A DNA stretch of 64,000 nucleotides, taken from the NCBI GenBank assembly GCA_903642225.1, contig CAHJWI010000017.1, forward strand, positions 1 to 64,000. The letters run 5' to 3'. Within the stretch, counting starts at the first letter, position 1. Each line of letters begins with the position of its first letter. Shown in pieces: positions 63,063-64,000 of the stretch. The notes under the pieces were generated by a model. It had not been told where the DNA came from. It saw nothing but the letters and a program-made list of their open reading frames with translations, and ran no database searches. The translations under genes were made by a program, and so were the position numbers. This stretch comes from Acidobacteriaceae bacterium. Lineage in GTDB: Bacteria; Acidobacteriota; Terriglobia; Terriglobales; Acidobacteriaceae.

Positions 63063-64000
63063 ATGAAGATGTCTACGGTGAACCGTATGAGGGCAAGCGC
63101 GAAGCAGGTGCACATGGTTTTGGCGCTGATGGCGTGTTTGACCACAGCGGCGACAGGTGTGACAGCGGCGGCGCAGGGTGGTACTGGCGGACGACTGTTG
63201 GTGCTTTCAAAGCGGGCGCATACGCTGAGCATTGTGGATCCTGCGACGCTGAAGGTGGTGGGTAGCGCGCCGGTGGGCGACGACCCCCATGAGGTGATTG
63301 CGTCGGCAGATGGAAAGACTGCGTACGTGTCGAACTATGGCTTTGGTGCGTTCCATGCACTGGCTGTAATTGATTTAGTAAGTAGCACGCCGCGTACCTC
63401 GATTGACCTGGGTGCGCTGACCGGGCCGCATGGGCTGGACTTTGTGGATGGTTCGGTGTGGTTTACGGCCGAAGGCGCGAAGGCCATTGGGCGTTACTCG
63501 CCTGCTACGGGCAAGGTGGACCTGATTTTAGGGACAGGGCAGAACCGGACCCATATGGTGCATGTGCTACCGGGTGGAGAGCATGCCATTGTGACGAATG
63601 TGAGCTCCGGCACGGTGAGTTTGCTGGATCGTGAAGAGATGAAAATGATGCCACCTCCGCCGGGAGGAGGTGGGCCTGGTGGTGGGCCAAGTGGACCTGG
63701 TGGTCCTGGTGGCGGTCCGGGTGGACCTGGTGGGCCGGGTGGATCACGTAAGGATTGGAATGAGACCGTGATCAAGGTGGGCAATGGGTCAGAGGGGTTC
63801 GACCTGTCGCCGGATGGACGTGAGATCTGGGTTGGGAATGCGCAGGATGGGACGATCAGCGTGATCGACTACCCGAGCAAGCGCGTTGCGGCGACGCTGC
63901 AGGCGAATGTGCGTGGGGCGAACCGGTTGAAGTTCACGCCGGACGGTGTGCATGTTCTCGTGTCGACGCTGGATGGTAGCGGACTTGCGGTGCTGGATGC
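63063..64000 (+). CDS. Secreted YVTN-type beta-propeller protein with collagen-like insert (3' end outside window)
   Basis: Open from ATG 63063 to the window end (312+ codons). A signal peptide (about 1-37: basic start, then VLALMACLTTAATG, cleavage after AAA or AAQ) is followed by propeller blades: LLVLSKRAHTLSIVDPATL, DPHEVIASADGKTAYVSNYG, and EGFDLSPDGREIWVGNAQDG. Between blades three and four is a Gly/Pro run (about residues 198-227) rich in GPGG units. Starts at 63069 or 63087 are also possible. It resembles PQQ-/YVTN-repeat proteins; substrate or partner unknown. Confidence 0.85.
   Translation, partial: MKMSTVNRMRASAKQVHMVLALMACLTTAATGVTAAAQGGTGGRLLVLSKRAHTLSIVDPATLKVVGSAPVGDDPHEVIASADGKTAYVSNYGFGAFHALAVIDLVSSTPRTSIDLGALTGPHGLDFVDGSVWFTAEGAKAIGRYSPATGKVDLILGTGQNRTHMVHVLPGGEHAIVTNVSSGTVSLLDREEMKMMPPPPGGGGPGGGPSGPGGPGGGPGGPGGPGGSRKDWNETVIKVGNGSEGFDLSPDGREIWVGNAQDGTISVIDYPSKRVAATLQANVRGANRLKFTPDGVHVLVSTLDGSGLAVLD
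63653..63751 (+). repeat. Gly/Pro-rich collagen-like coding repeat
   Basis: About 30 codons in the propeller gene read almost only Gly and Pro, in GPGG and GGP units, starting after MKMMPPPPG and ending GGPGGS. It is a natural slippage point for length changes. Confidence 0.75.

Overview
The window is a chromosomal piece of a GC-rich bacterium. I think it is an Acidobacteriota member of the Terriglobales/Acidobacteriaceae type (Terriglobus, Granulicella, Edaphobacter and relatives). The reasons are an alternative complex III operon joined to a caa3-type oxidase, very large secreted proteins built from IPT/TIG and choice-of-anchor-D (ASH) modules, secreted GH3 and GH36-like hydrolases, a class II photolyase and an imuA-imuB-dnaE2 cassette. 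This assignment is an inference from gene content, not a database match.

Layout. 1-62: 3' part of a tRNA-Val(GAC). 425-6253: imuA-imuB-dnaE2 mutagenesis operon with a LexA-like direct repeat at the imuA start, then a possible 32-aa ORF and a 70-aa zinc-ribbon gene. 6800-8503: Tat-exported GH36-like glycosidase (minus). 8504-11000: gene-poor stretch with one intact SDR dehydrogenase and decayed fragments, including a Ser/Thr kinase remnant and a surface-protein remnant. 11015-11431: YjbQ-family gene. 11646-19562: 2638-aa lipoprotein with 20 IPT modules, two propeller-like regions and a DUF11-like domain. 20101-22178: DUF4440-like protein, fabF and acpP. 22541-30148: housekeeping and stress genes (diguanylate cyclase, glutaminyl cyclase, BaiN-type flavoprotein, MATE pump, GNAT, class II photolyase). 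30556-35895: BNR-propeller/ASH surface protein.

36205-50453 (all minus) is the core respiratory operon, read from actA towards ctaF: actA, actB, actC, actD, actE, actF, an unassigned one-TM protein, a SCO-type copper chaperone, then oxidase subunits II (with fused cytochrome c), I, III and IV. Quinol oxidation by alternative complex III would feed electrons through c-type hemes to the caa3 oxidase. Upstream lies a small AbrB-like/Doc toxin-antitoxin pair whose toxin reading frame looks shifted at its C-terminus.

51528-56270 (plus): AlkA-type glycosylase, small membrane protein, GT-C glycosyltransferase and dnaG. 56457-62582 (minus): GH3 beta-glucosidase, Hsp70 (HscA-like) chaperone and moeA. 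The window ends inside a secreted beta-propeller gene with a Gly/Pro-rich collagen-like insert. DNA-damage functions recur (imuABC, photolyase, AlkA). No CRISPR array, intact insertion sequence or prophage was seen. The most unusual material is the decayed island at 8.5-11 kb, the module-repeat giants, the unassigned ACIII-linked protein and the altered Doc toxin.
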